Assembly (NCBI GenBank): GCA_023014335.1
Contig: JAECYW010000009.1
Coordinates: forward strand, 496,001 to 560,000
DNA: 64,000 nucleotides
Direction of reading: 5' to 3'
From: Galerina marginata
Lineage: Eukaryota > Basidiomycota > Agaricomycetes > Agaricales > Galerinaceae
This document shows positions 24,538-36,533 of this stretch, piece by piece. The notes beneath the pieces are model-generated. The model worked only from the letters and a program-made list of their open reading frames with translations. It had not been told where the DNA came from and searched no databases. Position 1 is the stretch's first letter. Every line of letters starts with the position of its first letter. The position numbers and the translations under genes are program-made.

Positions 24538-24545
24538 TATAAAAA
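24538..24545 (+). promoter_or_regulatory. TATA box of the secreted-protein gene
   Basis: TATAAAAAGGG lies 81-88 bp upstream of the ATG at 24626. Confidence 0.6.
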
Positions 24546-24625
24546 GGGTGGCAAACCTCTCATATTTTTCATTGTGAACCCAACTCACAACCAGTTCCAT
24601 TCTACTCACTCAAAGAATTCCAACT

Positions 24626-25325
24626 ATGCGCTCTGCATTCTCTCTCGTTCTCGCCGTTGCTTCTCTCTTTGCCACCGTTGGTGCCGTCCCCGCTGACACT
24701 CCCAATGTCCCCGGCACCATAGTCAAAGGTGAATATCGTTCCGTTTCTTCCAATTTACTACCTTCAGCTATCCAGTCGCTGATGTGTTACTCTGCAGTTT
24801 GGCCTAACGGCGTAGTCGAATCCAAAATGTCCGCCGACGAGTACTTTGGTACTGGAAAGGTCGAGAAGCGTCAAGTTATCGACCTCGTCGGGGCTACCTG
24901 CCAATCGACCTGCAGCGGGGCTCCTGGGACCGGACCAAACCAGGCCGACTGCAGCGTCATCGTTAATCAGATGTGGAGTGAAGGAACTCAGCAGTTCTCT
25001 GTTTCACCGTCTGCCAACGTCCTCTTCGTCACTTATCGTAGCTGCAAAGTTACTTTGTAAGTAATTCAAACATTGCCCTCGGCCCGCCATTTTCTAAACG
25101 ATGTTCGTCCGGCAGCGTCAATTTCACCGGTAATGTGGTCGTCTACCAAGGTGCGTGTATATATGTCTTGGAGTGCAGCAGAACTTCTCACCAAAACCGA
25201 TAGATAACGACTGGGGCAGTGTCGCGAACTACCTGGCTGGTGCTTGCAATGCCGCCCATGGCTTTGCGGCAGGGAAGTGCACTTTCGACGAAGCCAACGC
25301 CTTCATCCAGGTCGTCCATTCTTAG
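24626..25325 (+). CDS. Small secreted Cys-containing protein with Kex2-type propeptide
   Basis: Four exons (24626-24728, 24798-25056, 25116-25150, 25204-25325) give about 172 residues. A clear signal peptide (RSAFSLVLAVASLFATVGAV) is followed by a short pro-region ending in VEKR, a Kex2 cleavage site. The mature part starts QVIDLVGATCQSTC and has six Cys, one N-glycosylation site (NFTG) and a final DWGSVANYLAGAC...GKC segment. The layout is reminiscent of the fungal Y3-type glycan-binding domain, but I am not sure of that. Intron 1 (69 nt) has no stop and keeps frame, so an unspliced form would also be translated. A strong TATA box suggests regulated high expression. Confidence 0.75.
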
Positions 25326-26305
25326 ATTTTGGGTGTTTTCTTGATTGTCACATCAGATGCATGAGGAGAACATTCTTCACAACTTAATGTTTTCTTCGAA
25401 GTAGTACGGGTGTAACTTCTATCGTCCTTTAAATTTCATATTTTATAGTCTGTCATGCGAAAGGGTTAGGCGTAGCGCATTGTAACCGTTGATAAATCCC
25501 AACCTTGCCAGAATTTTGCTATCTTACCGTTTCTCGGTATCCACTGTCGTCAATTAGTCATCAGGATCAAATGCGCATGAGGAGTGTTGGAACATGCTTT
25601 CCTCCAGGAAGGTAGGCATTCAGCTCATAATGGAAGTACGGGGGACCTCAAAATTGTCCTGGGCGTTTTAGTTATTTCGACTGTGTCCAAAAATTATAAG
25701 GACTATAACCACGCGCTCCAATCGGACTCGGATTTAAGGACAAAAGCCCAACTTGAAAGAGGCGGGAGAACCAAGGGAGAACTGAAGCAAGCAATAAGGA
25801 TCAGTCAACCGACAAGGGTTACCTCGACCCAATTCGAAATATTTTCAACAGGAGTCGGGACAATACTAGGCCCACAATAACTTCCATTGACTTCCAAACG
25901 TGAATCCAGTGGCGTCGCGTCTTGTCGCGTCGCGTCGTCAGTCACGTGCCAATGTTTAATTGATTCAAATTTTCGAATTCCGAATTGGACAGTGAACAAC
26001 ACAGCTCCTCTCTTCAACCAACACCACCATTATGGCCATGGCATTGGCTCGAAAAGCCCCGACCCTCTCATTGCTGCTTGATGCCCCCTCCCACCTGCGT
26101 GCGAACCGCGAGTAGTGCACAGCCACCTCCTCGCTGTCGTTTTTACGAGGTCAGTTCCTTGCAGGCATTGCTGCGCATTTTCGATATTGATGAAGTTCTG
26201 AATGTGTAGCGCATAGAGATATAGCCTCAGTGATGCAGCAGCCCCGTAGTCAGCAGCGAGTACTTGGCTCCATACGCCGCTGCTTCTCCAGTAAAATTAT
26301 TCTGT
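25326..26305. other. No supported gene
   Basis: Nothing with splice support was seen. A short GTCGC-rich run (cgtcgcgtcttgtcgcgtcg) lies near 25912-25940. Confidence 0.4.
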
Positions 26306-26308
26306 TTG

Positions 26309-26790
26309 TCACAGGCATCCAGTCGTACGTCGCAAGGCGTGCGCCGTCTCGTCCATTTCAAAAGACGTACGTTGCGTGCCATCCAGTTCATCATCTTCGT
26401 CGACTAATTCATATTTGGCTCCTTTAGCTTCAATTAACATTCCCCTTCCATGGTGGGCAAAGGGCTGAACTTCAAAAAGTGGCCAGCAGCTCATATCTCG
26501 ACCTGGCGAAGCCAATGGACGTTCTGAGCTTACCATAATCGTCTGGTATTATTTCGCTTATTCATACCTCTCATTATAGTTAACCAAACCATTCTCATAG
26601 AAGGCTCCGTGACGCTCAGCTCGGCCAATAACCTGCACAGATGCTTCAACATCCGTTTTCAACATTAAATGTACGTTGTTTGCCACCTATCATTTATCAT
26701 ATCGCCTCAATATTTAAATAGGCCTCATACAAGCATTCAAATGCACTCCATCCACGTCACGAACATATAGCGCAGGGTTACAGAGTCGCA
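26309..26790 (-). pseudogene. Possible coding remnant, unknown family
   Basis: Three protein-like minus-strand stretches follow one another: NPALYVRDVDGVHLNACMR (about 26776-26720), then VIGRAERHGAFYENGLVNYN (about 26632-26572), then a frame from 26545 containing GMLIEAKGAKYELVDEDDEL that stops at 26309. The second ends at a plausible donor (AG/GTATGA) and the third starts after a plausible acceptor. I found no start, no upstream continuation and no family, so it may be a remnant or part of a gene I cannot resolve. Confidence 0.3.
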
Positions 26791-26799
26791 GAGACGGAA

Positions 26800-28990
26800 A
26801 GCATGTGTGTATTACACTCTTTGTGTCCTTTGCTCGCGGGGTGCTCATGCCCGACCTGTTTAGGGTTACTGTTCGTCCATGCAGTTGCTGATAAACGAGA
26901 AATCCTTGCTCAAGGACGGACTCAATTCGAAATGAGGTGGCTCAGTACAAAAATGAGGTGGCTCAGTACAAAATTTCGGTCATTGTCATGCAGATCCATA
27001 GCCGTATTTTGGGCACAGGTCAGTTGATCCGACCGTCTTCGTGTCCCTGCCATTCTCTTATGCTTCTTAATGACTTAAGATAGGGCTGGCCCCAGTGACG
27101 TGGCATAAACACATTCGTCGAAGTACTAGTCTTATCAAAAGTCGATCTTTCACCGTGAAGTTCAGTCGTCTGTTAACTTCAGCTTGTCGTATTCGTTTGG
27201 TATGATGTTTTCTTTCTCATTTTGAGTGTTACTAACAGTTGTGGCAGAATGTTCTGTTCCTCCAGCTATGTGGCGTTGTCCAGGGAATAAACGTACTTTC
27301 ATCGTCGTTAAATTTACTATCAGGCTTGATCTTCCATTTCCCAGTCTCTGCTATGACCTTCGACAACACAGCTTCTTCAAGATGGACTTCTCAAAGCTGG
27401 TCCACACAGTCGCAAAATAAACTGAGCACGCCAACGAGAAGCCCCATCGACGGCACCCAGGGTGGACCAAAATAATTATCCGTCAGCTGGCAAAGCAGTT
27501 TCGAATCGCTTTGTTTTACAATGAGTAGTTAAAGGTGGAAAATACGGAAGAGACGTTGGTCACAAGTTCGTCTTTTTTTACTTTTATTTACGCTGTTAAG
27601 CTGACTCCGTTTTATCAAGGAGACGCGAGAAGACAAGAAGACGACATTCATTGTTGAAAAATTGAACTAGTTGAAAAAGCAGCATTTCACGTGTTTCACC
27701 CTCACCTACACCTCTTGGTACCGTTTCCGCCGTCGACGCTCACATGGTTCATCCAAACTTCGGCTAGTCTTCGAGATCGATCTACCATTAGCGAAGGGGC
27801 AGGTCATCAGTCCTGGGGGATACCAGGGCTACACGACCGAAGTTGATTACCCCAACTACTCATCCTCGTTGTATACGGGCGGACTCTCGGACCCTCTATC
27901 CGCCCATCTACATCCTTCCGTCTTGGTTATCCCGATCTCTTTGCTCAAATGGGTAGCCATGCTGGCTTCCATCCGATCTTCATGGCTTTGAAGCCGCGTT
28001 GTCCTCGTCGTTGACCAAACAGTTCAGCTATACCCGCACCTTCCACGGGCCTCGGCTACTCTATGATGGCTCCATCCGCAAGCACCACTTCTCGTTTCTA
28101 TTCAGCCCGCCTTTGCGGATAATCAATCGCCTCTTTCGCTACTCATCCATATTCGTCACCTATCCATCCTTTCTTATCCCAGTCCTCGTCATCAAAACTT
28201 TGCTGCAGGTCGTCCCTCTCCGCATTGTCGCCCCTGAACAGTACCCTAGCTGCAGCTATAGGGCTCATACCGCCGTTCCCTTGCCCCGAAATATCCGCAT
28301 TTCGGGAACTTGTGACTGGTGAGTGGAGAATGCTCGCAGCGTCCTCCACAACCCTACACAAATGCCGCCGCTCCTCAAGTTGCACCGAGTATCGCATCGA
28401 GGTCGTCCTTTCGCCAGCCAAACCGGATGACGAGGTGGAGACGTGGCGGAGCCATCGTCACCCTCGCGAAACTGGAGAATTCTTTAATTCTATTTTGACT
28501 AACTTACGTCTAGTTGCGACGTCATTGCCATTATTCCCTGCGTCCAGTACATACTCATTCTGCCACTCTGATATCTCTCTACCGAAAGCATTTGTCCTCT
28601 GGCCTTTACTTCACATCTACGATTTTTATACCTCGTACTTACGACTCCTTAAACTTTGTTGCTCTGTCAACTAGAGTATACTTACAATATACTGTTCATT
28701 ACGATCTCCAGCAGCACTTCTCGTGACTGATTTTGAGAAAATGTCGACTCGGAGGTTCGAGTAGGAGCAATGGAAATTCTTAAACCATAAAATATTGATG
28801 CTCGAATCCTTCTAAACGATTATGTCGACACCCAAATAGGTTGGCATGTGCACAGCATTGTGCACAGCCTGCAACGACTTGATTGAGTTTGATACCCTTG
28901 GTCATGCCCGTCGTGTCTGTGCTTTCCACCTAGCCTCGTCTTGGATGGTGTATTTCATTCTGGGTGCATTCGCTGTTTTGAACCTACCTT
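26800..28990. other. No supported gene
   Basis: A perfect tandem copy of a 21-22 bp word (aaatgaggtggctcagtaca) lies at about 26932-26975. Overlapping open frames on both strands at 27670-28670 disagree and show no domain. Confidence 0.35.
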
Positions 28991-29006
28991 CGATTGCGGT
29001 ACTTCG

Positions 29007-30577
29007 ATGACTCCCGATGTTGGACAGGCTCCGGAGCCCGCAGTCCCAGAACCAATCGAACTGGAAACTTTGAATCACAATCAAACTCAAGATCATGCTT
29101 CGAACTTGCCGCCCACTGCAACCGACTTGACGATCACTTCACCAGCTTCATGGCATCCTAGAATAACGCCGTATCGCCTATCAAATATCCTCATTCCCTT
29201 ATGTGTTGGGACATCGAAAGCCGTTGCCAGTCAAAGAAGTAATTCCACTGCTCCGGTCACTCTGGAATTGGTATCAGGCGTTGTGGTCTTTCTGGTGTAA
29301 GTCTTCTTTCTATTTTATGCCGATAATTTGCCAATTATTTCATACCCCAGACTTTTCCATGCTGGATACTACGAATCAAGCCAACAAGTTCCACATTTTA
29401 TCGCTTGGGCGTTCCAAACAGATTGTATGGAATATCTATGGCGTCTGTTTGACTTCTTCTCTCTTCCTCGACCTCGTTACAAGTCAGACGAAATCCACGA
29501 GTTCGACATCGGGTCTGTCGTCACCTCGTATCGTTTACTCGTCTCTGCGACCGTTTTCTCGTTCGGTCTCACCAAGGCGTCTCTTACTTACGCCGGTTTC
29601 TCAATCGTATCCACTTGGGTAGAATGGCTGCTTGGAGTGGTTATTACTTCAGCGTGAGTGTTTACTATATTTTCCGAACCCAAGTCACTATAGAACTTCA
29701 AACTTATAGACTGTACATTCTGGGTTTATACGAAAGCAGTTCGACGGGTGTATTGTCAAACTTCTTTACCGTCGGCCACGATCGCATCTATGTCCTTCGT
29801 TATAGTACGCCCTTGGCTTTAATCATATTTATATTCTGTGATGTAATTGACTTGAAACCGCAGCCGGAAAGAAGGTATCATACTCCGTATTGATGGGTCT
29901 CGGAGTGCTTTTCACGTTGTCGGCGCTAAGTACGTTTTCGATCTCTAAAATTTAGATGCCCTTTAATAAAATCTTCCAGGGAAGGATTTAATCTATCCAC
30001 CAAATGAACACAACGGAAGTCAGGAACCTCTCAAGCGACCGCGAACGGTCTATCAGTTTTCACTTGACATGATCCCAATAGTACCCCAACTCATTATTGG
30101 TGTTGCATTATTGCTCCTGGGGTCGCTATGGGGTCTTTCAGACATTCCTGGGTCGGAATTGGCTTTGCCAGGCAAGTCGGCTGGCAATCTAAGAAAGACC
30201 AAAGTGACAGCTATCTTTAATTGACAGTTTTCCGGCACATCTCGTGGTTCATTCTCTCTAAATCACACACCATAGGTCACTTCTTAAACATCATCGCCTG
30301 TACTGTGTGTCTAGGCATCTGTGTCGTTCTTCCGCTGGCATTGATGAACGATATGAATTCCTACGGAAGAGAGCCGTCGGACATCTTCCTATACTTGATT
30401 ATGTGGTCTGGTTTCATTGGCATATGGGCATTTATTCTGCGCTTCATGTGGTGGTCAATGAAGGAATTTGCCAAGGACGTCGCAACCGGGATAAGATATG
30501 TGTTATTCAAGTGGCTAGCAGCCTTAAATTATGCTTTTTGGGAACTGGGCGACGCATTTCGGACTTCGCCTGTTTAA
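29007..30577 (+). CDS. Multi-spanning membrane protein, paralogue A (unrecognised family)
   Basis: Six exons (29007-29296, 29351-29653, 29710-29804, 29864-29929, 29980-30171, 30228-30577) give about 431 residues. The family hallmark near residue 50 is SWHPRITPYRL, followed by a helix, a YxSxQxVPxF-type loop with a D-C-ME-LW motif, and LYILGLYESSS. At least six hydrophobic segments are visible, spread to the C-terminus. Exon borders and phases match paralogues B and C at the first three junctions. Intron 5 uses a GC donor (CAG/GCAAGT). I recognise no characterised domain. A membrane location is inferred from the helices; the function is unknown. Confidence 0.75.
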
Positions 30578-31042
30578 TTAGTCCACACTGATTCCTTTTG
30601 TGTTGTTATTTTATTCCTTCCTTAATCCTATTGAGTAACTTACCTTTAAAAGTATTAGGAATCAATGATTGTAAACGCCACGTCCAATTCCTGATAGCCC
30701 ATTTTGTCGCAGGCTGGGAGACGCAGCATCAGTGTACTTTGTTCAACTGGTAGGTTCCTTTTGTCGAACCTTGTCAGCATATTTTCTGAACACTTCCCTT
30801 GTGTTCTTTAACTATCGGCGGCTTTGAAGTTTTCGAGCAGATATTCACGATATTGTTCAAGGTTTTAGTCGAAGACCATAGCAGGGCAATAAATAAATAG
30901 CTTTTATAGGGCCAATTTAGCTGACCGGGTATCAACCTCGAAATTAGAACCATTCGTAGGCTCCAAGTCGACTAACTCGCAACAGCAGCCACCCAGTTCA
31001 TCGACGGGATATCCTGGCCACGGGAGCTGGTGGAGAAACGAT
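30578..31042. other. Intergenic
   Basis: This lies between the stops of two convergent genes (A and the P450). Nothing else was seen. Confidence 0.5.
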
Positions 31043-32670
31043 TCAGGTGGCGATATTCCGCTTGTTAATTTGGATGTTCAGGTCTCCCTTGGGATGGAGT
31101 ACGCCTAACCCAACGCGAGACATATCCAGCTCGAGAGGAGGGCGCTTCAAAGATGAGGGATGGAGGGCGATGTCGAAGTGGAGAAGGAGACATGCAATGA
31201 AAATGCGAATCTCCTGTTGAGCGAAATGTCTACAAATGACCATGTTATTACTTGCGACTCCTGGTTGGAATAGTAGAATACGTACCGTCCTTCACACATA
31301 CTTACACCACCGCCGAAGGGATTCCAGAAGCGACCCGCTTTGTCTTTGTCCTTCAAATACCGATCAGGCTTGAACACCAATGGATCTTCGTAAAGCTCGG
31401 CGTTCTGATGGACGGTGCGTGTGACGCACACAAGCTCGTCGTCCTTCTCAAACGTATACCCAGCAAGGTACGCGCCTTCTGTGTCAACAACGCGGCGGAT
31501 GGAGGAAGAGGATGTAGTGAAGCGGAGTGTTTCAGTGATAGTCGAAGTAAGGAGCGGAAGTGGTGCAGCTAGAATAGTTGCGAGGAGGGAGGAGCTGGTC
31601 GGCTCGACATCTTTCGCGTTAAATCCTTCCAACGCGTCTCCAATCTCTTCGTAAAGAGGATCAAGGCCGGATGGTTGCTGGAGCATGAACGCTATCACCC
31701 AGAAGCACGCCCAGGTAGAGTTGGCCTGCAACGCCCAGAGATCGGTGAGGAGGACTCCAGCAACATCGCGGTCGCTGTACCCAGCAGCGCGGGAATCGTC
31801 CACCATGCGCTTGACGAGGTCGGAGGCGCTTTCGTCACGTTCGCCTTTCTCCGCGTCCCAGTGCTCCTTAAGCCATTGCTGGATCACATCTGTGAGCTGT
31901 GAGCGGACCTGGCGGCCAGGAGAAGTTACAAAATCCGGCATAAATCCGGCGGCAAGGAGCGGAAATGCGTTGTCGAAGGCGAGGAAAAGTGGGTATGAGG
32001 CTGCAGTGGGGAATGTAGTTCCCATGAACGCGAGAATGGCAGAGTCGTACATTTGTGGATGGAGAAATCGCACAAGTGATGTGTTTTCCGGCGAGGTGAA
32101 AGAAGTCAGCACCCGTAGGGTTTGCTGTTCATAGGAAGATATGAGGGATCCAATGGCTGTTGGAGCGAGGAGACGATGATGGTACGCGAAAAGTTCCTCT
32201 TTCATGTAGGGTGTATAGACCGATTCATGAGGCATGCCAAATATAGCCACTGTGTATTCGAGTCGAATGGGTGAAAAGCCAAATGACTGCATGTTGTCAG
32301 TCGATGACAGTTTGCGCCAAAACTAAGCGCGTACCTGGGCGTTCTTGTACACTTCCCTAATAAGCTACGGAGCCAAGAAGTTAACAAATGGATTAAAGAA
32401 ATCAATGGAAACCTTTACCGAAGCATCGGTCACGTAGTACTTCGTACTGCCGCCCACCATGACCCCGAATATGCCTTTTGCGCCGACCTTGGTGCTTGCA
32501 TCCCGAAAAAATCGATCTGGGTCCCTGCCAATCGAAATCATAGACCCAATCCAGGGAAAGATGTAGGGCACCATGGGCGGCTTGCCGTGCCCATCATGAC
32601 GACGCCAGAGAAACCGATGGGCAAGGGTGAGGAAGACGAGAACCGCACCGAGGATCGCTGGTAGTGCCAT
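31043..32670 (-). CDS. Cytochrome P450 monooxygenase-like protein, CYP7/CYP8-like I-helix
   Basis: Four exons (32670-32419, 32364-32335, 32286-31286, 31229-31043) give 489 residues, a normal P450 length. An N-terminal anchor (LPAILGAVLVFLTLAHRFLW) places it on the ER. The K-helix ExxR is ETLR at 346-349, the PDR motif lies near 401, and the heme loop is FGGGVSMCEGR with Cys 425, split by the last intron. Exon 2 is only 30 nt. The I-helix reads ALQANSTWACFW (about 279-290) instead of the usual (A/G)Gx(D/E)T(T/S), so the acid-Thr pair for oxygen activation is missing. That pattern recalls the CYP7 and CYP8 families. The substrate cannot be told and no partner genes lie nearby. Confidence 0.92.
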
Positions 32671-33750
32671 TTCGAAGGTACGTGGCGATGGTTCGAATTT
32701 GGTCCGATTGATCCAGGCACAGTGATTTCCCTCGTCCCCAATTTGGGTTTAGATCCGTCAATAATTGCCTGAACACATTGTCAGAGGCCAGGACGAGGAA
32801 GGGCTGCAGGAAGTGAACCTGTGAACTTCTAAAATATAGTAATATTGCACTTGAATGGGTTGTTGTTGAATTCCAGGTCAAGTTACCGATTAGATAGATA
32901 GATAGATTAGATCTGTGGCAGTGCTGTCTGGTACCTCACCCTTGCCTTTGCCATCGACGGGGATTTAGAAGGAATACAATTTAAACTGCATTTCCTCTAT
33001 GCGAAAACTGAGAATTTTTTGTAAAAATAATAGAAAGTTAGGAACAGATTGATAATCGAACATTTTTTTCTTTCCTCCCTGTACAAGAGTGTTTCAAGGA
33101 AGGTCATATACCTCCTCGGAGGTTTGGAAAATCCAATTGGCTGTACCGAATACCCTGACCGAGGTAGAATATTTCTGCGATTTAGCCCGGGATTTACAGT
33201 ATTAACCAATCGGGGAATGAACCGTGATAGATGATCACCAGCCAAGACTCGATTGTCACTGTCGATAAAGCTTTCTGATCTGATAAATTTATGAGAGTGG
33301 TTACTGGCGCGTTGAAATGTCGGAATTCGAGCGTAAGTTTGACCTTTTTTGTAAGAAAAATTCCCATTGATGAAAATCGAATAAATTACACTTCTAAAAG
33401 TTCAGAAGTTTCGAAGCTTTGTCAATCAATTCATGCCAGGTCGTTGCTGATTAGGACACTCTCAAGTAACCTCATCTCTCACCTGATTTTAAACGAGACC
33501 AACTGCCCTCGGATTCAATATTTCTCGCACTTTGAAGAGTACTGATGATAATCGGAGAGAACGGAAAAAGTCAGTGAAGGAAAAGTCCCTAGGTAGCCTT
33601 ATTGTGACGAAAGTGTGTCATTGGGGCGGAAGTCGCGGAACACCCGTCTCATGTCGAGGAGTTAATTTCAGATTTCCCATCTTTCTTTCGACTGCATGCG
33701 AACATTATCACAACTTCATCAATTCCTCACGCAAAATTAGCATTCTCCCT
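32671..33750. other. Intergenic between divergent genes
   Basis: This holds the promoters of the P450 (minus) and of gene E (plus). A short (GATA)n run lies at 32896-32912. No further gene was seen. Confidence 0.5.
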
Positions 33751-33756
33751 CCCACC

Positions 33757-33764
33757 TATAAATA
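33757..33764 (+). promoter_or_regulatory. TATA box and conserved core promoter of gene E
   Basis: TATAAATA sits in a block starting gcaaaattagcattctccct and followed by cccacc, ending 160 bp before the ATG. Nearly the same block precedes the paralogue F at the same distance. Confidence 0.65.
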
Positions 33765-33923
33765 TTGAAATGACTTGCGATGGGGGGACGCATTTCCGCG
33801 CCCGTCAGTGTACAAATCGACCTACCCATGTGGGGTGGTGGTAAATTTGGAGTATCAATAGTGTATAATAAGAGGATAGACGAGGAAGGTTGTCGCTGCA
33901 GTCGTTGTGCTCAGCCTTACACG

Positions 33924-35158
33924 ATGCCACAACTACTCATCACCGAGGCTCACCTTGTGGAATTCTTCGTCGCAAGCATCACGTACGGCATGCACGTAGT
34001 CAGCGCCGGATGTTGCATTCGCGTTTTAATATCTCCAGGGGGGCAGTGGAAGAAGGCAGATACGATTAACTGGGCGATGCTTAGTGTTTGTGCTTTCCTC
34101 CTCGTCAATGGAACATTCAACGTGGCAATTCAATTTAATGAAGCCCTCAAAGCCTTTATATTTTCAACGGGACCGGGAGGACCCACGGCAATGTACACGG
34201 CCACCTCGGCTTTGGAGAATATCGCTAAGGTACGTAGGTATTTTGATACCGTTTTCTAGATAAAGAGGTTGAAATTTTTCTAGCCACTTTCCATCTATGT
34301 GCAAACATTGATCGGTGATGCCGTGCTGGTAGCGTATCTTTTCAGTACCAGAATCCCTTCCGCAAAGAACTGAGACTATTCCGAAGATTTATCGCTGCTG
34401 GATTATCTATTATTGCTCCTGGCCAGTTGTATTCCTCCCCATTATTCTCTGGATCGCAACCCTTGGGGCTGGGATTTGGACCGTGTTTTTGGAGGCAAAC
34501 CTTCGCGCGGGGGCCATCAATCAAGCGGAAGTCTGGCCTGCCAGAGCGACCTTTTGGTCGGTCACAACTTCCATCAACCTTATTACAACCTGTAAATCCG
34601 ACCTGTCCTTATATTTGGTCTCGGGACCCACTAATAAATTTCAACCTAGCCCTCCTTGTGTGGAGGATATGGCGCGTGGACAGGGACAATCATCGTAATC
34701 ACGTTGGATCCGAGGGCATGCACACTGGTTACTTACGGGATGTAATTGGTATTATTGTCGAGTCCGGGCTCCTGTACAGCGCCGTGGCCTTTATGACTGG
34801 CGTCACAAACGCAGTTAGAAACAACAGCATGTTCATAATCAGTTCCGCTGTACGTGTCTACTGCCCTCTAAAGATTTTACTCACGAAAACTTAGGAAATG
34901 CAAATCGTCGGCATTGCTTTCAATTTAATTATTATTCGACTTGGGCGACTGTCGGAGCAAGGGATCGCCAGGGACTCACAATATAGTTCTCCGTCTTCGG
35001 GTTCTTTGGAATTCAAGGCTCGGACTTCGATACTGACAAGAGAAAGTCCAACGTATCAGCAAAGAATAGGAAATTGGGACCGTCAGATAAAGACTGAGGT
35101 GGAGATTTCAGTCGAATATTCCAGTGACCAGCAGTCCGTCGTGGAACTCAAGTCATGA
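33924..35158 (+). CDS. Seven-helix-like membrane protein, paralogue E
   Basis: Five exons (33924-34229, 34284-34328, 34387-34591, 34650-34849, 34895-35158) give about 339 residues. The product opens MPQLLITEAHLVEFFVAS and has about seven hydrophobic segments, with WRIWRVDRDN at an inner loop and a hydrophilic Ser-rich tail of some 75 residues. This matches the general plan of the large agaricomycete family of putative 7-TM membrane proteins of unknown role. Exon number, phases and the lengths of exons 1-3 (306, 45, 205 nt) are identical to paralogue F. A plus-strand start further up at 33780 is open in frame, but the ATG at 33924 is the one shared with F. Confidence 0.8.
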
Positions 35159-35417
35159 AAAACCATGTAGTGGAATAACTGAGACCTTGCGGCCTGGAAC
35201 GCGTTGGGATTTGGCACCGTGGGACGGATGATTCATTTTTAAAGTAGTCCAGGACATTTATCACTTAATTGTCTTTCGTGTGGGAGTGGTCGACCCGCAG
35301 CCACATGTATGAGGGCGGGATTGCATCCTGTGCACTTGTGCATGTCGTACCAATCACTTGTGGTGTGAATAAGATTTTCACTCGACATAGTGTGTGACTT
35401 AGTGTGGTCAGAGAAGT

Positions 35418-35423
35418 TATAAA
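35418..35423 (+). promoter_or_regulatory. TATA box of the 10-Cys peptide gene
   Basis: TATAAA lies 40-45 bp before the ATG at 35463. It is rather close, so the transcript leader must be short. Confidence 0.45.
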
Positions 35424-35462
35424 CTCAGAGGTTGGCCCTGCCTTTTCCATCTATTCAAAGAA

Positions 35463-35786
35463 ATGCAGCCCTTCCATTTGCTCACCGTTTTTATTATCGG
35501 CGGGTTGCTCTCAATGCGAACAACGATGCGGGTTGGAGCGACACAAGCCAGTGTCTGCACCCTTCCCAGTACTACGTTCTCTGAGTCGGTGAGAAATAGT
35601 TTCTAATTTTTACTTGCTTCGAATTTCTTTGATTCTTCTTGCAAGATCTGTACGACCTTTTGCTCACAATGCTGCGGTGCAATGCCCAGTGCCGCCATAT
35701 GCGGAGGTACAGGACATATACCCCAGTGTTTGGAGGACTGTGACTTATGTAGTACTAATCCGACTACTGGCATTTGTCGTGGTTAG
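35463..35786 (+). CDS. Small secreted cysteine-rich protein, 10 Cys
   Basis: Two exons (35463-35588 and 35646-35786) give 88 residues. The start MQPFHLLTVFIIGGLLSM is a good signal peptide. The rest has ten Cys in about 65 residues: one in SVCTLP, then ICTTFCSQCC, AICGG, QCLEDCDLC and GICRG. A CC doublet is present, but the spacing is not the eight-Cys hydrophobin pattern. No known family is recognised. Secretion and disulfide folding are inferred. It is too short and split to show as a long open frame, yet the splice signals (TCG/GTGAGA, GCAAG/ATC), stop and TATA box all agree. Such peptides often act outside the cell as effectors or defence proteins; no role can be shown here. Confidence 0.7.
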
Positions 35787-36529
35787 TCAATTCGTGTTTT
35801 TCCTGCGGTTTATTGGCCTGATGTCTGCTAATACCTAGCGGCATAACAGCAGCGAGAAAACGTCTAAGTCGAGCCCAGAGAAGGCTCATATTAAATTGTC
35901 CGATTATAATTATGCCCTATCTGAATGTCACTAGCTCTCATACTCGTCCCACTTTGCTCTATTCCGCTTCCCGGATGTTCTTCCAATTATAGTGGAAAGT
36001 CGTTGGACCACCGTTTTCCCTTTACCATAACATGCTACTGAAACGCCACTCACAAGCTATTAGTTTGTCTTTCCAATCAATCCCACTTCAATATATTTTA
36101 TTCGAGATTCAGTTTTCCGTCAGACATACCGTCTATTTGCACGTCGTCGGAGTTATTGCCGATTGAACTCTTGAACGGTGCCGCAGATCTCGTAGCAGAC
36201 TCATCACAAACGCCAGGTAGTAGCAGTATTAATAGCAGTATCATTTATATAGTCAGCAGTAACCGTACGTATCTGCCCGAATATTCCACCGAGCAATGAC
36301 GGCCGCGCTGTCCAATCTTTGCTCCACTCCCAAACCCCAATCGCCTTTCAGTTACTTATGGTTGTAAGATGATTGTTCCATCTTGCCCCGATGCTATGGA
36401 TGTCATGTGTGATTTGCCTTGCAACGGTTCTCATGTCATATGGCTTCTTCCCTCTGGTGCATTTCTTAACTTATGAATGATTAGATGGAAAGCACAGGGT
36501 CGCGTAATTTCTTCCCTTTCAGCGCGGAC
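35787..36529. other. No supported gene
   Basis: AT-rich spacer without a coherent frame, up to the solo LTR. Confidence 0.45.
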
Positions 36530-36533
36530 ACGC

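Noticed and set aside
27671..28674. Long overlapping frames on both strands
   Set aside because: The frames contradict each other, and none shows a domain or consistent splicing.
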